The notes beneath the pieces are model-generated. The model saw nothing but the letters and a program-made list of their open reading frames with translations. It was not told where the DNA came from and did not search any database. Of a stretch of 64,000 nt of DNA, positions 15,224 through 25,055 are shown one piece after another; the stretch's first letter is position 1; every line of letters starts with the position of its first letter. This DNA is from an uncultured Pelagibacteraceae bacterium (GTDB taxonomy: Bacteria > Pseudomonadota > Alphaproteobacteria > Pelagibacterales > Pelagibacteraceae), in contig CACHWQ010000005.1 in NCBI GenBank assembly GCA_902583645.1, positions 17,149-81,148 on the forward strand, given 5' to 3'. The translations under genes were made by a program, and so were the position numbers.

Positions 15224-15979
15224 TTAATTTGATTGAACATCATCCCAATCACTATCATCCTGGGTATCAATTATTTTGTTAGAATTGAGTATTTTTTGTT
15301 TTCTATCTTGCAAATATAAGCTTCTAACTGATGCATAAAAATCTATTGAATTCTTTTCTAAATTATCAAATGCCTCAATATTTTTTGATCTAAAGTTTAT
15401 TCCATCTGAACCTTTGGAAATATAATAGTCAGAGTCTTTAAAATATTGAGTATCATTCTTAACAGTTACATTATACCATGGATCTCCACCTAAAATGCTT
15501 GCAATGGTACCAACGCTGTCCCTCACAGTTGAGGGTCCGAGTATCGGAAGTACTAAATAACATCCTTCACCTACACCCCATTTACCAAGTGTTTGTCCAT
15601 AATCTTCTTTACTATTTTTCATTAAACCCATTTGTTGTGCCACATCAAAAATTCCAAAAATACCTATTGTAGTATTAACTGATAATCTGGCTGTATTTAA
15701 ACCAGCAGATCTAAAATCTCCTTGAAGTATATTATTTGGAATTGTTATCAGGTTAGATAAGTTACTTAACATATTGCTTGTTCCTGTTCTGATTGGTATT
15801 GGTAATTTTCTATATCCTTTCGCCAAAGGCTCAACGATTACTTTGTCTAAACCCTGGTTCAAAGCAAATGTAGCTCTATTTAAACCCTCAAAACAATCTT
15901 TGACTCCCTCAGCGCTTGATTTCTGAGGGTAACTAAAAATTAACAAACTTAAAACAACAAAACTTAAAATTTTTTTCAT
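15224..15979 (-). CDS. mlaA: MlaA (VacJ) family outer-membrane lipid-asymmetry protein
   Basis: 251 residues. Matches VacJ/MlaA over FEGLNRATFALNQGLDKVIV, RTGTSNMLSNLSNLITIPNN, DFRSAGLNTARLSVNTTIG and GVGEGCYLVLPILGPSTVRD. MlaA removes misplaced phospholipids from the outer leaflet. E. coli MlaA is a lipoprotein; here the signal peptide ends KSSAEG and has no lipobox cysteine, so it would be anchored only through its own membrane helices. First gene of the mlaA-mlaC pair, divergent from the amidase with a 61-bp gap. Confidence 0.9.
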   Translation of the reverse strand: MKKILSFVVLSLLIFSYPQKSSAEGVKDCFEGLNRATFALNQGLDKVIVEPLAKGYRKLPIPIRTGTSNMLSNLSNLITIPNNILQGDFRSAGLNTARLSVNTTIGIFGIFDVAQQMGLMKNSKEDYGQTLGKWGVGEGCYLVLPILGPSTVRDSVGTIASILGGDPWYNVTVKNDTQYFKDSDYYISKGSDGINFRSKNIEAFDNLEKNSIDFYASVRSLYLQDRKQKILNSNKIIDTQDDSDWDDVQSN

Positions 15980-16040
15980 ATATTGGTACTCAAGAGTATA
16001 TATAATATTAAATCGAAAAAAAGTTAAAAAAAACCAATAT

Positions 16041-16760
16041 ATGCTTAATAATTTAAGGAAGATTTATTCGCCAAATTTTGATTCTAAAAAAAGAAAAGCA
16101 AGAAATATTAAGTTTATAATTCTTCATTATACAGGCATGCAAAATGAGAAAAATGCAATAAAAAGATTAACAGATGCAAATTCTCAGGTAAGCAGTCATT
16201 ATTTAATTGCTAACTCTGGCGAAATTGTAAATTTAGTGCCAGATTTATATATTTCTTGGCACGCGGGAAAATCAAATTGGAAGAAAATAAAATCTTTAAA
16301 TTCAAGTTCTTTGGGGATAGAGATATCTAATCCAGGCCATGAAAATGGTTATAAAAATTATAAAAAAAAACAAATTAAATCCATCATCTTTTTAATATCC
16401 GCTCTTAAAAAAAGATATAAGATAAAAAATCAAAATATCCTAGGTCATTCAGATATTGCACCTGACAGAAAAAAAGATCCTGGAGAAAAATTTCCTTGGA
16501 AATTAATGTACGATAAAAACCTTAGTATTTGGCATAAGTTAGAAGAAAAAAAACTAAGAAGATTAAGAGGTCAAGAATGTAACAATCTAGAAATACTTAA
16601 ATTTTTTAATAATTTGAAAGTTATTGGTTATAAATCAAAAAATAAAATTAACATCATCAAAGCCTTTCAAAGAAGATTTAGGCAAAAATTAGTATCAGGA
16701 AAAATAGATAAAGAATGCTTGTTTATTAGTATTTCATTAGTAAAAAATAAAAAACATTGA
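16041..16760 (+). CDS. N-acetylmuramoyl-L-alanine amidase (Amidase_2, AmiD/AmpD-like)
   Basis: 239 residues. The Amidase_2 fold is shown by IKFIILHYTGMQN (zinc His), VSSHYLIANSGEIVNLV, ISWHAG, SLGIEISNPGH, ILGHSDIAPDRKKDPGEKFP (zinc His and Asp). It cuts the amide between muramic acid and the stem peptide, probably for peptidoglycan recycling. The C-terminal 80 residues resemble a short peptidoglycan-binding region as in AmiD. There is no signal peptide, so it seems cytoplasmic like AmpD, although the layout is closer to AmiD. Confidence 0.85.
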   Translation: MLNNLRKIYSPNFDSKKRKARNIKFIILHYTGMQNEKNAIKRLTDANSQVSSHYLIANSGEIVNLVPDLYISWHAGKSNWKKIKSLNSSSLGIEISNPGHENGYKNYKKKQIKSIIFLISALKKRYKIKNQNILGHSDIAPDRKKDPGEKFPWKLMYDKNLSIWHKLEEKKLRRLRGQECNNLEILKFFNNLKVIGYKSKNKINIIKAFQRRFRQKLVSGKIDKECLFISISLVKNKKH

Positions 16761-16784
16761 AATTATTATATATTGTATTAAATA
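16757..16784 (+). promoter_or_regulatory. Putative rnpB promoter
   Basis: TTGAAA, 16 nt, TAAATA, 7 nt before the 5' end of RNase P RNA. The -10 is a weak match to TATAAT. Confidence 0.4.
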
Positions 16785-16790
16785 TAAGTT

Positions 16791-17143
16791 GCCAGATAAA
16801 TGACTTATCGCTTTGAATAGTTCAAAGAGGAAAGTCCGGGCTCTGCAAAGACACGGTGCCAGGTAACTCCTGGCGGGGGCAACCCCAGGGATAGTGCCAC
16901 AGAAAATATACCGCCTTAACGAGGCAAGGGTGAAAAGGTGTGGTAAGAGCACACCGGCTAAATGGTAACAGTTAGCGCATGGAAAACCCCACCGAGAGCA
17001 AGACCAAGTAGAGATGACACTGTTTAAAACAAAAAACGGTCTTTGGTTAGTCATCAGGGTTGGTTGCTTGAGCTTAAAAGTGATTTTAAGCCTAGATAAA
17101 TGGTGAGTTTAAATGACAAAACCCGGCTTACAGTTTATCTGGC
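16791..17143 (+). ncRNA. rnpB: RNase P RNA (type A)
   Basis: About 353 nt closed by a 10-bp P1 stem (16791-16800 with 17134-17143). Conserved core blocks are present: GAGGAAAGTCCGGGCTC near 16828, the CAGGGATAGTGCCACAGAAA block near 16885, TAAATGGTAACAGTT near 16960 and GAGAGCAAGACCAAGTAGAG near 16994. With RnpA it trims the 5' ends of tRNA precursors. It lies between the amidase gene and the mraZ promoter. Confidence 0.95.
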
Positions 17144-17242
17144 ATTTTTCTTAATTATTAAGCTAAGTTTTGATTTTACAGCATCACTAAAACTAAACGT
17201 AATCTTAATTAAATTTATTTATATAAAACCAAAAATTAAATA

Positions 17243-17271
17243 TTGACGTATAGGTTGAAAACCCATATTAT
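17243..17271 (+). promoter_or_regulatory. Sigma-70 promoter of the dcw cluster
   Basis: TTGACG, 17 nt, TATTAT, about 50 bp before mraZ. This is the best -35/-10 pair seen in the window and would drive mraZ-ftsZ and the following genes. Confidence 0.7.
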
Positions 17272-17286
17272 CCCATAAATTCCCAA
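17262..17286 (-). promoter_or_regulatory. MraZ operator: three repeats with 10-bp period
   Basis: CCCAT, CCCAT and CCCAA at 17262, 17272 and 17282, each separated by 5 nt; on the minus strand this is (A/T)TGGG-N5 repeated three times. MraZ of E. coli and mycoplasmas binds TGGG-N5 repeats. The first box touches the -10 element, so MraZ would block this promoter. Confidence 0.75.
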
Positions 17287-17322
17287 ATAGGGGAATTTTA
17301 AGGGAAAAAGGGTTTATGTATT

Positions 17323-17781
17323 ATGTTTTTATCAACCTACGAGAACAGAATAGACAAAAAAGGGAGGGTGTCGGTGCCTGCATCTTTTAGATCATATCTT
17401 TCAAATTTAGGTTATAATGGCGTAATATGTTTTCCATCATTCAATAATCAATCTATTGAAGCATGGCCTCAAGATAGAATAGAAAAAATTTCTTATAGTA
17501 TAGACGCACTTAATCCTTTTGAGGAAAAAAAAGATTTTTTTGCCACATCAATACTTTCCGAAAGTATTAATTTACAATTTGATAGCGAAGGAAGAATTTC
17601 GTTATCATCAAAATTATTAAAACGTGCCAAAATTAAAAATAGCATGTTATTTGTTGGACAGGGAAAAACCTTTCAAATCTGGGAACCAACAATATTTGAA
17701 AAATTTAGGGTACTAGCTAGAAAAAAATCTAATATTAATAGAGCTGGCCTTAGATGGGAGCAGAAACTAAACAAAGAATAG
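17323..17781 (+). CDS. mraZ: MraZ transcriptional regulator
   Basis: 152 residues with the two SpoVT/AbrB-like halves of MraZ, each carrying its DxxGR core: DKKGRVSVPASFR near 11 and DSEGRISLSSKLL near 87. MraZ forms a ring and represses its own dcw operon by binding the repeats found just upstream at 17262-17286. First gene of the cluster; ftsZ follows after 10 bp, so MraZ would control ftsZ most directly here. Confidence 0.95.
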   Translation: MFLSTYENRIDKKGRVSVPASFRSYLSNLGYNGVICFPSFNNQSIEAWPQDRIEKISYSIDALNPFEEKKDFFATSILSESINLQFDSEGRISLSSKLLKRAKIKNSMLFVGQGKTFQIWEPTIFEKFRVLARKKSNINRAGLRWEQKLNKE

Positions 17782-17791
17782 AGAGGGATAA

Positions 17792-19228
17792 ATGACTATA
17801 AACTTTAAAGCACCAGATATAAAAGAACTAAAACCAAGAATTCTAGTTTTAGGTGTAGGTGGCGCAGGTGGTAACGCAATAAATGAAATGATAGATAGTG
17901 GAGTTGAGGGTGTTGAATTTATTGCAGTTAATACTGATGCTCAAGATTTAAAAGCAAGTAAAGCTAAACAGAAAATTCAAATTGGATTAAATCTAACTAA
18001 AGGACTCGGCGCTGGAGCTAAATTGGAAATTGGTCAAGCTGCCGCAGATGAGTCTTTAAATGAAATAGTTGATTTATTAAAAGGCTCAAATATGGTTTTT
18101 ATTACCGCAGGAATGGGCGGTGGCACAGGAACTGGCGCAGCACATGTGATAGCCAGAGCAGCCAAAGAGCTTAATATATTAACCGTTGGAGTTGTTACTT
18201 TACCTTTTCTTTATGAGGCACCATCAAGAATGAGACGAGGGCAGCAAGGTTTAGAGGAATTGAGAAAACATGTTGATACAATAATAGTAATTCCAAATCA
18301 AAATCTTTTTAAAATTGCTAATGAAAAAACTACTTTTAAAGAGTCATTTAAACTGTCTAACAATGTTTTGAGATATGGAGTTCAAAGTATTACAGATCTC
18401 ATGGTAAAAGAAGGTCTTGTCAATTTAGATTTTGCTGATGTTGAAACTGTTATGAGTTCTATGGGTAAAGCTATGATGGGAACAGGTGAAGCAGATGGAG
18501 AAGGTAGAGCACAGAAAGCTACAGAAATGGCTTTGAATAATCCATTGATTGATGATTATTCGCTTAAGGGTGCAAAAGGCCTTCTAATTAACATAACTGG
18601 CGGAGAAGATCTTACGCTATTTGAGGTGGATGAAATAGTCAATAGAATAAGATCTGAAGTTGATCATATTGCTGAAATAATTATTGGGTCTATAACAGAT
18701 CCATCTTTAGATGGAAAAGTAAGAGTTTCGATAGTTGCTACGGCATTGGATGGTCAACAACCTGAGTCAAAATCAGTAATTAATATGGTTCACAGAATTC
18801 AAAATAGGAACCCAGGTTATTCTGATTTTTCATCAATGGGAACTTCGCAATCATTTAATTTTCAAAATAACTTAACTAATCATGTCACAGAAGGTGCAAC
18901 AGCATTAAAAGCTGAGACAGAAACTATAAGTGAAAATGTAGCTAATCAAGAAATTGATGAAAGTATAAACATAAATTCTGATGTTGGGGCTGCAGAGACC
19001 TTATTAAATGACCAAGATGATAGTTTAATACTTAAAAATGAAATTGAAGAGGATATTAAAACTGACTCTAATGGATTGGAGAATTTTGGAATAGAGGAAG
19101 ATACACCAGACTTATTTGAAAACAGAAGCACAACAGAGAGCCCTGTTCAAATTCAAGACTCCGAAGACGAAAACTCTGATGAAGAAGAATTTGAAATTCC
19201 TGCATTTTTAAGAAGACAAAAAAATTAA
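17792..19228 (+). CDS. ftsZ: Cell division GTPase FtsZ
   Basis: 478 residues. Tubulin-like GTPase that forms the division ring. [11 protein letters not shown] near the N-terminus, the tubulin signature GGGTGTGAA near 110 and the T7-loop region ([11 protein letters not shown]) are intact. A long acidic linker (about 320-465) ends in the conserved C-terminal peptide EIPAFLRRQ, which binds FtsA/ZapA-type partners. A good Shine-Dalgarno (GAGAGGGA) precedes the ATG. Position is unusual: directly behind mraZ instead of at the end of the cluster after ftsA. Confidence 0.97.
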   Translation: MTINFKAPDIKELKPRILVLGVGGAGGNAINEMIDSGVEGVEFIAVNTDAQDLKASKAKQKIQIGLNLTKGLGAGAKLEIGQAAADESLNEIVDLLKGSNMVFITAGMGGGTGTGAAHVIARAAKELNILTVGVVTLPFLYEAPSRMRRGQQGLEELRKHVDTIIVIPNQNLFKIANEKTTFKESFKLSNNVLRYGVQSITDLMVKEGLVNLDFADVETVMSSMGKAMMGTGEADGEGRAQKATEMALNNPLIDDYSLKGAKGLLINITGGEDLTLFEVDEIVNRIRSEVDHIAEIIIGSITDPSLDGKVRVSIVATALDGQQPESKSVINMVHRIQNRNPGYSDFSSMGTSQSFNFQNNLTNHVTEGATALKAETETISENVANQEIDESININSDVGAAETLLNDQDDSLILKNEIEEDIKTDSNGLENFGIEEDTPDLFENRSTTESPVQIQDSEDENSDEEEFEIPAFLRRQKN

Positions 19229-19246
19229 TGGTCTTCGTAAAAATAG

Positions 19247-20251
19247 ATGAATGCCACCATTTTATCGGATAGTGAAAAACATTATCCGGTACTGCTAGAT
19301 GAAATTCTTAGCATTATTTCCCCTCAAAATGGTGGCACATTTATAGATTGTACTTTTGGTCAAGGTGGTTATTCAAAAGCTTTATTAAGATACAACAACA
19401 CAAATGTTATTGCGCTAGACAGAGATCCTAATAGCACAATTATTGCTGAAAAAATAAAGCAAGATAAAAAAGGTAGATTTTCTTTTTATAATAAAAAATT
19501 TAGCGAGATTAACAAAATTGAAATAAAAAATAAAATTAACGCTATCTTATTTGATCTTGGATATTCATACTTACAAATTAAAGACCCAAACAAAGGATTG
19601 AGTTTTGAGACCAAAGGCAAATTAAACATGAGGCTAGGACTAAATGATTTTTCAGCAAATGAAGTAATAAATAAATTAAACCAGAAGGAACTTGAGCTAA
19701 TTTTTAAGTATTTTGGAGAGGATAAAGATAGCAAAATTATTTCAAAAAAAATTGTCAAAGAAAGAACTAAATCAGATTTAAATACTGAAAAACTTGTACA
19801 TATTATAAATTCCGTAAAAAAAAAAAGTGGCAAAATTCATAATGCAACTAAAATTTTTCAGGCAATTAGAATTTTTGTAAATAAGGAAATAAGTGAGTTG
19901 ATTTACGGTTTAATCAATTCAACTAGGATTTTAGATACTGGTGGAATCATTTTATCAGTTTCATTTCATTCATTAGAGGATAAAATTATTAAATATTTTT
20001 TTAAAAGTCTCTCGGAGGATAAAAAAACATCAAGATATTTTCCATTACAGAATAATAATAATAAATTATTTAAATTATTATCAAAAAAAGCCATTAGACC
20101 AAGCATAAATGAAATTAATATTAACAGACCCTCTAGATCAGCAAAATTAAGATATGCACTAAAAATTGAAAATATAGATAATTTTGAAAAAGATTTTATT
20201 AAAAAATTCTCAAAACTACTTGAAATTGAAAACTTATCAAAAAAATTATGA
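19247..20251 (+). CDS. rsmH: 16S rRNA m4C1402 methyltransferase RsmH (MraW)
   Basis: 334 residues. Methylates N4 of C1402 in the ribosomal decoding centre. Motifs: HYPVLLDEIL at the N-terminus, GTFIDCTFGQGGYSKALL (SAM binding), ILFDLGYSYLQIKDPNKGLSF, FQAIRIFVNKEI, and VSFHSLEDKIIKYFFK, ending RPSRSAKLRYA. It overlaps ftsL by 4 bp (ATGA), the usual rsmH-ftsL order. Confidence 0.95.
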   Translation: MNATILSDSEKHYPVLLDEILSIISPQNGGTFIDCTFGQGGYSKALLRYNNTNVIALDRDPNSTIIAEKIKQDKKGRFSFYNKKFSEINKIEIKNKINAILFDLGYSYLQIKDPNKGLSFETKGKLNMRLGLNDFSANEVINKLNQKELELIFKYFGEDKDSKIISKKIVKERTKSDLNTEKLVHIINSVKKKSGKIHNATKIFQAIRIFVNKEISELIYGLINSTRILDTGGIILSVSFHSLEDKIIKYFFKSLSEDKKTSRYFPLQNNNNKLFKLLSKKAIRPSINEININRPSRSAKLRYALKIENIDNFEKDFIKKFSKLLEIENLSKKL

Positions 20252-20520
20252 AAAATTTTTTAGTTATATTTTGCTTAATATTTCTTATTTCTTTTACTGC
20301 AATTATTAAAACATCATCTAAAAAAATTGAAGAAAAAATTTTTATTTTAAATGAGAATTTAGTAATACTTAAAGAAAAATATAATCTAGTCTCTCTTGAA
20401 AATACTTATCTTAGTAATCCATCTAGATTAATTAGAATTATGAAAAACAACAAAAATGAAGTTTATACCCATATAGAAAATTCAGATATAAAAATTTTAG
20501 TCGAAGAGCTAGAAGAATGA
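20248..20520 (+). CDS. ftsL: FtsL-like division protein
   Basis: 90 residues: one N-terminal membrane helix (about 4-22), then a coiled-coil-like stretch (EEKIFILNENLVILKEKYNL) and a short end. Sequence alone is weak for this fast-evolving family; size, topology and position between rsmH and ftsI (ATGA overlaps on both sides) make the call. FtsL forms a complex with FtsB and FtsQ that activates FtsWI. Confidence 0.8.
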   Translation: MKNFLVIFCLIFLISFTAIIKTSSKKIEEKIFILNENLVILKEKYNLVSLENTYLSNPSRLIRIMKNNKNEVYTHIENSDIKILVEELEE

Positions 20521-22211
20521 TCAATAAAGATAAGAACAATGACAGGAAAATTTATATAACCGATATTGAGCAAAATTATTTATTTTTAAATGAATTTCCT
20601 AAAAAAAAAGTTTCATTTAATAGAATAGCATTTATTTTCTTTTTATTTCTTATCGTATCCATAATTTTTTCTGTAAAAATTTTTTATTATGGATCTTTTT
20701 CTAACAACAAAATGTTAGTAGAAAATACTATTATAAAAAATGAAATTAGGTCAGATATTATTGATAGAAATGGGAATTTTTTAGCTAAAACTGTTTTAAC
20801 AAATAATATTGGCATAAATCCACAGCTCGAAACTGATAAAAAAAAATTATTTGTTAAACTTAAGATTTTGTTTCCAGATTTAAGTTTAGAGCAATTTAAT
20901 AATAAATTTGAAAAAAATAAATTTTTTTATGTTAAAAAAAAATTATCCCCTGAGAAATATGATCAAGTAAGATTGCTTGGAGAAAAATCAATTATCACAG
21001 AGCAGAAAATAACTAGAATTTATCCACATGAAAACTTATTTAGTCATGTGATTGGACAAATAGATGATGAGAATAATGGAATATCTGGATTAGAAAAATC
21101 TTTAGACAAAAAATTAAAAAAATCAAAAAAGAAAGTTCAACTTGCATTGGATGCTAATATTCAGTTTCTAATAAGAAATGAGCTAATAAAGTTTCAGAAA
21201 ATTTTTAGGTCCAAAGGAAGCGCCGCCTTATTAATGAATATTGATAATGGCCAGATACTCTCATTAGTTTCATTGCCAGATTTTAATATTAATAAAAGGA
21301 ACAAAATCATAGAGGAAAAATTTATAAATAGAATATCCATGGGGCTTTATGAGCTGGGCTCAATTTTTAAAACTTTCACTTTAGCAGGCGCTTTAAATGA
21401 AAAAATAATCGTACCAGATACAAATTTTGAAAATATGCCAAAATCAATTAATTGTGCTGGAAGAAAAATATCCGAGTACGACATGGAAATACCCTCAAGT
21501 TTAACTGCAGAACAAATTTTAATAAGATCCGGAAATATTGGATCGGTTAGAATTGCACAAAAAATGGGTATAGAGAAAACAAAAAAATTTTTAAATTCAT
21601 TAAAAATTTTAGATCCAATAAATTTTGAATTAGAAGAAGTAGGCAAGCCACTACCAATAAAATGGGGAAAATGCAAACTTGCAACGGTATCTTTTGGACA
21701 CGGAATATCTACAACTCCTTTAAATGTTGCTACAGCCTACGCGATGATTTCAAATGGTGGATATGAAATTAAACCAACCCTGCTTAAAGATAGTATAAAT
21801 ATTAAAAAAAAAAAAGTTCTTGATAAATATGTTTCAAATGAAATTAACTCTATATTAAGAAAAATTGTTATTACTAAAGAGGGAACAGCTAACCTTGCAA
21901 ATGTGAGAGGATATAGTGTTAGTGGCAAAACTGGAACTGCTCAGAAAATTGAAAATGGTATTTATACAAAAAAAAAGATAAATACATTTGTATCAATTTT
22001 TCCTAGTTTCAAACCGAAATATGTCTTCTTAGTTTTATTAGATGAGCCCAAAACAAACAGTGAGTATATTTATAATTATAGAGACGGGAGTGAAAAAAAA
22101 TATAAAGGAACTCCATTTAATACAGCTGGATGGACCTCAGTTGAGGTTGCAGGCAAAATAATAGAAAAAATTGGGCCTATTTTAGCCACAAAATATAAAG
22201 ATTTTTATTGA
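20517..22211 (+). CDS. ftsI: Peptidoglycan transpeptidase FtsI (PBP3)
   Basis: 564 residues. Cytoplasmic N-terminus, one membrane helix (about 37-60), a dimer domain (DIIDRNGNFLAKTV) and the transpeptidase domain with its three motifs: SIFK (catalytic Ser near 282), SGN near 342 and KTGT near 477. It cross-links septal peptidoglycan together with FtsW, encoded downstream. Overlaps ftsL (ATGA); murEF starts 3 bp after its stop. Confidence 0.94.
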   Translation: MINKDKNNDRKIYITDIEQNYLFLNEFPKKKVSFNRIAFIFFLFLIVSIIFSVKIFYYGSFSNNKMLVENTIIKNEIRSDIIDRNGNFLAKTVLTNNIGINPQLETDKKKLFVKLKILFPDLSLEQFNNKFEKNKFFYVKKKLSPEKYDQVRLLGEKSIITEQKITRIYPHENLFSHVIGQIDDENNGISGLEKSLDKKLKKSKKKVQLALDANIQFLIRNELIKFQKIFRSKGSAALLMNIDNGQILSLVSLPDFNINKRNKIIEEKFINRISMGLYELGSIFKTFTLAGALNEKIIVPDTNFENMPKSINCAGRKISEYDMEIPSSLTAEQILIRSGNIGSVRIAQKMGIEKTKKFLNSLKILDPINFELEEVGKPLPIKWGKCKLATVSFGHGISTTPLNVATAYAMISNGGYEIKPTLLKDSINIKKKKVLDKYVSNEINSILRKIVITKEGTANLANVRGYSVSGKTGTAQKIENGIYTKKKINTFVSIFPSFKPKYVFLVLLDEPKTNSEYIYNYRDGSEKKYKGTPFNTAGWTSVEVAGKIIEKIGPILATKYKDFY

Positions 22212-22214
22212 ACA

Positions 22215-25055
22215 ATGCTTATTGGGAAATACTTTAAAAAAATTAAACCTGAATTAAATGAACACTTTTTTTCAGGCATAAGTTTTAATAGTAAATTATG
22301 TAAGAAGAATCATATTTTTTTTGCGATTAAAGGTAACGAAGTTGATGGGAATAAATTTATTAAAGAAGCAATACTAAACGGAGCAACAACAATTGTTAGT
22401 GATAAAAAATTCAATGGTATTAAAAATGGAATATTATTTCTTCACTCTGAAAATGTGAGAAAATCACTAGCAGAAATATCTTACAAAATATTTAATCCAA
22501 AAATAAAAAATTTAATTGCTGTAACAGGTACAAATGGTAAATCCTCAATTTGTGATTTTTTTTTTCAAATTTTAAATTTGAATAAAAAAAAAGCTGCCTC
22601 TATAGGAACTCTTGGAATTCGAACTGAATTTAGAAATTTATCTTTGCCTAATACTACTGTTGATCCATTAAAATTGGCAGAAAATTTAAAAAACTTATCT
22701 AATAGAAAAATTCATAATGTTATTTTAGAGGCTTCGAGTCATGGATTAAAACAAAATAGGCTTGACGGTTTAAAGTTTGATAAAGGAATTTTTACAAATT
22801 TATCTCATGATCATTTAGATTATCATAAAAACTTTAGTGATTATCTAAATTCTAAATTATATCTGTTCAAAAAATTATTAAAAAAAAATTCAGTTATAAT
22901 AACAGATCAGGAAATACCAGAATATAAAAAAATTAAAATAATATCCAAACGAAAAAAAATTAAGTTAAAAACAATTTCTAATAATGGAAAACAAATTAAT
23001 ATTTTAGAGCATAGATATGTTAGTGAAAAACAGTTTTTAAAAATTAAATACAAAAATTCAAATTATACTTTTACCCTAGATTTGATTGGAAAAATCCAAA
23101 TTAAAAATTTACTCATGGCTACTTTAGCCGCTGAAAATAAAAATCTAAAGTTTAATAAAATTATAAAAATACTTCATAAAATTAAGCCAATTTATGGAAG
23201 ATTGGAAAAAGTAGGTAAACTTAAAAATAATGCAATTTGTATTTTGGATTACGCACATACACCTGATGCTTTAGAAATATCCTTAAAAAATTTAAAGGAA
23301 CAATTTAATGAAAAAAAAATAACGTTGGTAATTGGGTGTGGAGGGAATCGAGATCGTTCAAAGAGACCTATTATTGGAAAAATAGCTAATAAATATTGTG
23401 ATAAAATTTATTTAACTGATGATAATCCTCGTTATGAAAATCCAAGGAAAATTCGAATTGCTATAAAAAAAAATATAAAAAAAAATAAACTTTATGAAAT
23501 TCCAAATAGAGGAAAAGCTATACAAGCCGCAATAAACCAACTTAAAGTAAACGAAATTCTTTTAGTATCTGGCAAAGGTCATGAAATTACACAAGATTTT
23601 GGTAATAGAAAAATTTTTTTTTCTGATAAAAAAATAATTCTGGACTCAATTAGAAAAAAAAATAAATTTCTTTCAAATAATTTAAAACTAAATATTTTGC
23701 AAGAGCACAAGGAAGTAAAAAAAATTTTAAAAAAAACTAAATTGAACAAAGCATCAATAAATTCAAAAGATATTAAAAAAAATGATATATTTTTTGCACT
23801 TAAGGGAAAAAATAATGATGGCAATAAATATATTTCTGAGGCTATTAATAAAGGAGCGTCTATCATTATATCAGATGAAACAAAGAAAAAAATAAATCTC
23901 AAAAACGTGATTAAAGTTAAAAATAGTCTCGATACAATGACAAAATTATCAAGCAATATTCGAGATATATTTCATGGAAAAATAATTGGAATAACTGGAA
24001 GTTGTGGAAAGACTTCATTAAAGGAACTTTTATCAAATTCTTTAAATAAAATTGGAAGGGCAAGCTCTTCTCCAAAGTCTTATAATAATAAATATGGAGT
24101 GCCACTAAGCCTATTTAATTTAAACTTAAATAACAATTATGGAATTTTAGAAATTGGCATGGATAAAAAAGGTGAGATCGATTTTTTATCAAAATTAATT
24201 AAACCTGATATTGGTATAATTACTAATATATCATATGCTCATGCTAAAAATTTTTCTAATATATCACAAATTGCAAAGGCAAAATCGGAAATAATAGATA
24301 ATATTAAAAAAGATGGTTTTATAGTTTTAAATGCAGATGATAATTTTTTTTTTCTTCAAAAAAAAAAAGCAATTAAAAAAAAATTAAATATTATTTCTTT
24401 TGGATTCTCTTCTTTTGCTGATGTAAGATTTTTAAAAATAAATAAACTAAAAAATTTTTATAAAATAACAGTTAAAATTTTTAATCAAAATAAAATTTTT
24501 CACATTAAATATAAGTATGAAAATTATATTAAGAATATCTTATCAGCCTTAGCAGTTTTATCAATTTTAGATTATACAAAAAGTTTAGAATTAAATTTTT
24601 TTAAAGACTTTAGTATACCAGAAGGCAGGGGGAATATTTCAAAAGTTACATTCAAAAATAAAAATTTTTTTCTCATTGATGAAAGTTATAATTCAAATCC
24701 ATTATCACTTACAAGTGCAATATCAAATTTCAGTGAGTCAGATATTCAAAATAAAAAAAAACATTTTTTAATGGGTGATATGCTAGAACTGGGTAAACAT
24801 TCAAAAAAGCTTCATAGAGATATATCAAGTAATTTTAATAATTCCAAAATAAGTAAAATTCATGTTTATGGCAAGGATGTTGCCGAAACATTCAAATGGA
24901 TCAAAAAAAATAAAAAAGGAAGAGTTTTAAGTAGCTCATCTGAAATTTTTGATTTGATTGTTAAAGATTTAAATAATAATGATTATTTAATGATTAAGGG
25001 ATCTAATTCCACCGGGCTAAATAGAATTGTCAGAAATTTAATAGGAGTTAATTGA
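22215..25055 (+). CDS. murEF: MurE-MurF fusion (UDP-MurNAc-tripeptide and pentapeptide ligase)
   Basis: One uninterrupted frame of 946 residues holds two Mur ligases. Residues 1-about 485 are MurE: ATP loop VTGTNGKSSICDFF, YAHTPDALE, and DDNPRYENP, the DNPR motif of meso-diaminopimelate-adding enzymes. Residues about 490-946 are MurF: ITGSCGKTSLKELLSN, DESYNSNPLSL and MGDMLELGKHSKKLH. The linker (near 480-495) is short. The two reactions are consecutive except for D-Ala-D-Ala supply, so fusion could help coordination. No stop or frameshift is visible at the join. Confidence 0.93.
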   Translation: MLIGKYFKKIKPELNEHFFSGISFNSKLCKKNHIFFAIKGNEVDGNKFIKEAILNGATTIVSDKKFNGIKNGILFLHSENVRKSLAEISYKIFNPKIKNLIAVTGTNGKSSICDFFFQILNLNKKKAASIGTLGIRTEFRNLSLPNTTVDPLKLAENLKNLSNRKIHNVILEASSHGLKQNRLDGLKFDKGIFTNLSHDHLDYHKNFSDYLNSKLYLFKKLLKKNSVIITDQEIPEYKKIKIISKRKKIKLKTISNNGKQINILEHRYVSEKQFLKIKYKNSNYTFTLDLIGKIQIKNLLMATLAAENKNLKFNKIIKILHKIKPIYGRLEKVGKLKNNAICILDYAHTPDALEISLKNLKEQFNEKKITLVIGCGGNRDRSKRPIIGKIANKYCDKIYLTDDNPRYENPRKIRIAIKKNIKKNKLYEIPNRGKAIQAAINQLKVNEILLVSGKGHEITQDFGNRKIFFSDKKIILDSIRKKNKFLSNNLKLNILQEHKEVKKILKKTKLNKASINSKDIKKNDIFFALKGKNNDGNKYISEAINKGASIIISDETKKKINLKNVIKVKNSLDTMTKLSSNIRDIFHGKIIGITGSCGKTSLKELLSNSLNKIGRASSSPKSYNNKYGVPLSLFNLNLNNNYGILEIGMDKKGEIDFLSKLIKPDIGIITNISYAHAKNFSNISQIAKAKSEIIDNIKKDGFIVLNADDNFFFLQKKKAIKKKLNIISFGFSSFADVRFLKINKLKNFYKITVKIFNQNKIFHIKYKYENYIKNILSALAVLSILDYTKSLELNFFKDFSIPEGRGNISKVTFKNKNFFLIDESYNSNPLSLTSAISNFSESDIQNKKKHFLMGDMLELGKHSKKLHRDISSNFNNSKISKIHVYGKDVAETFKWIKKNKKGRVLSSSSEIFDLIVKDLNNNDYLMIKGSNSTGLNRIVRNLIGVN

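Noticed and set aside
16737..17054. 105-codon minus-strand frame with several cysteines
   Set aside because: It lies mostly inside RNase P RNA, whose conserved blocks and closing stem explain the sequence.
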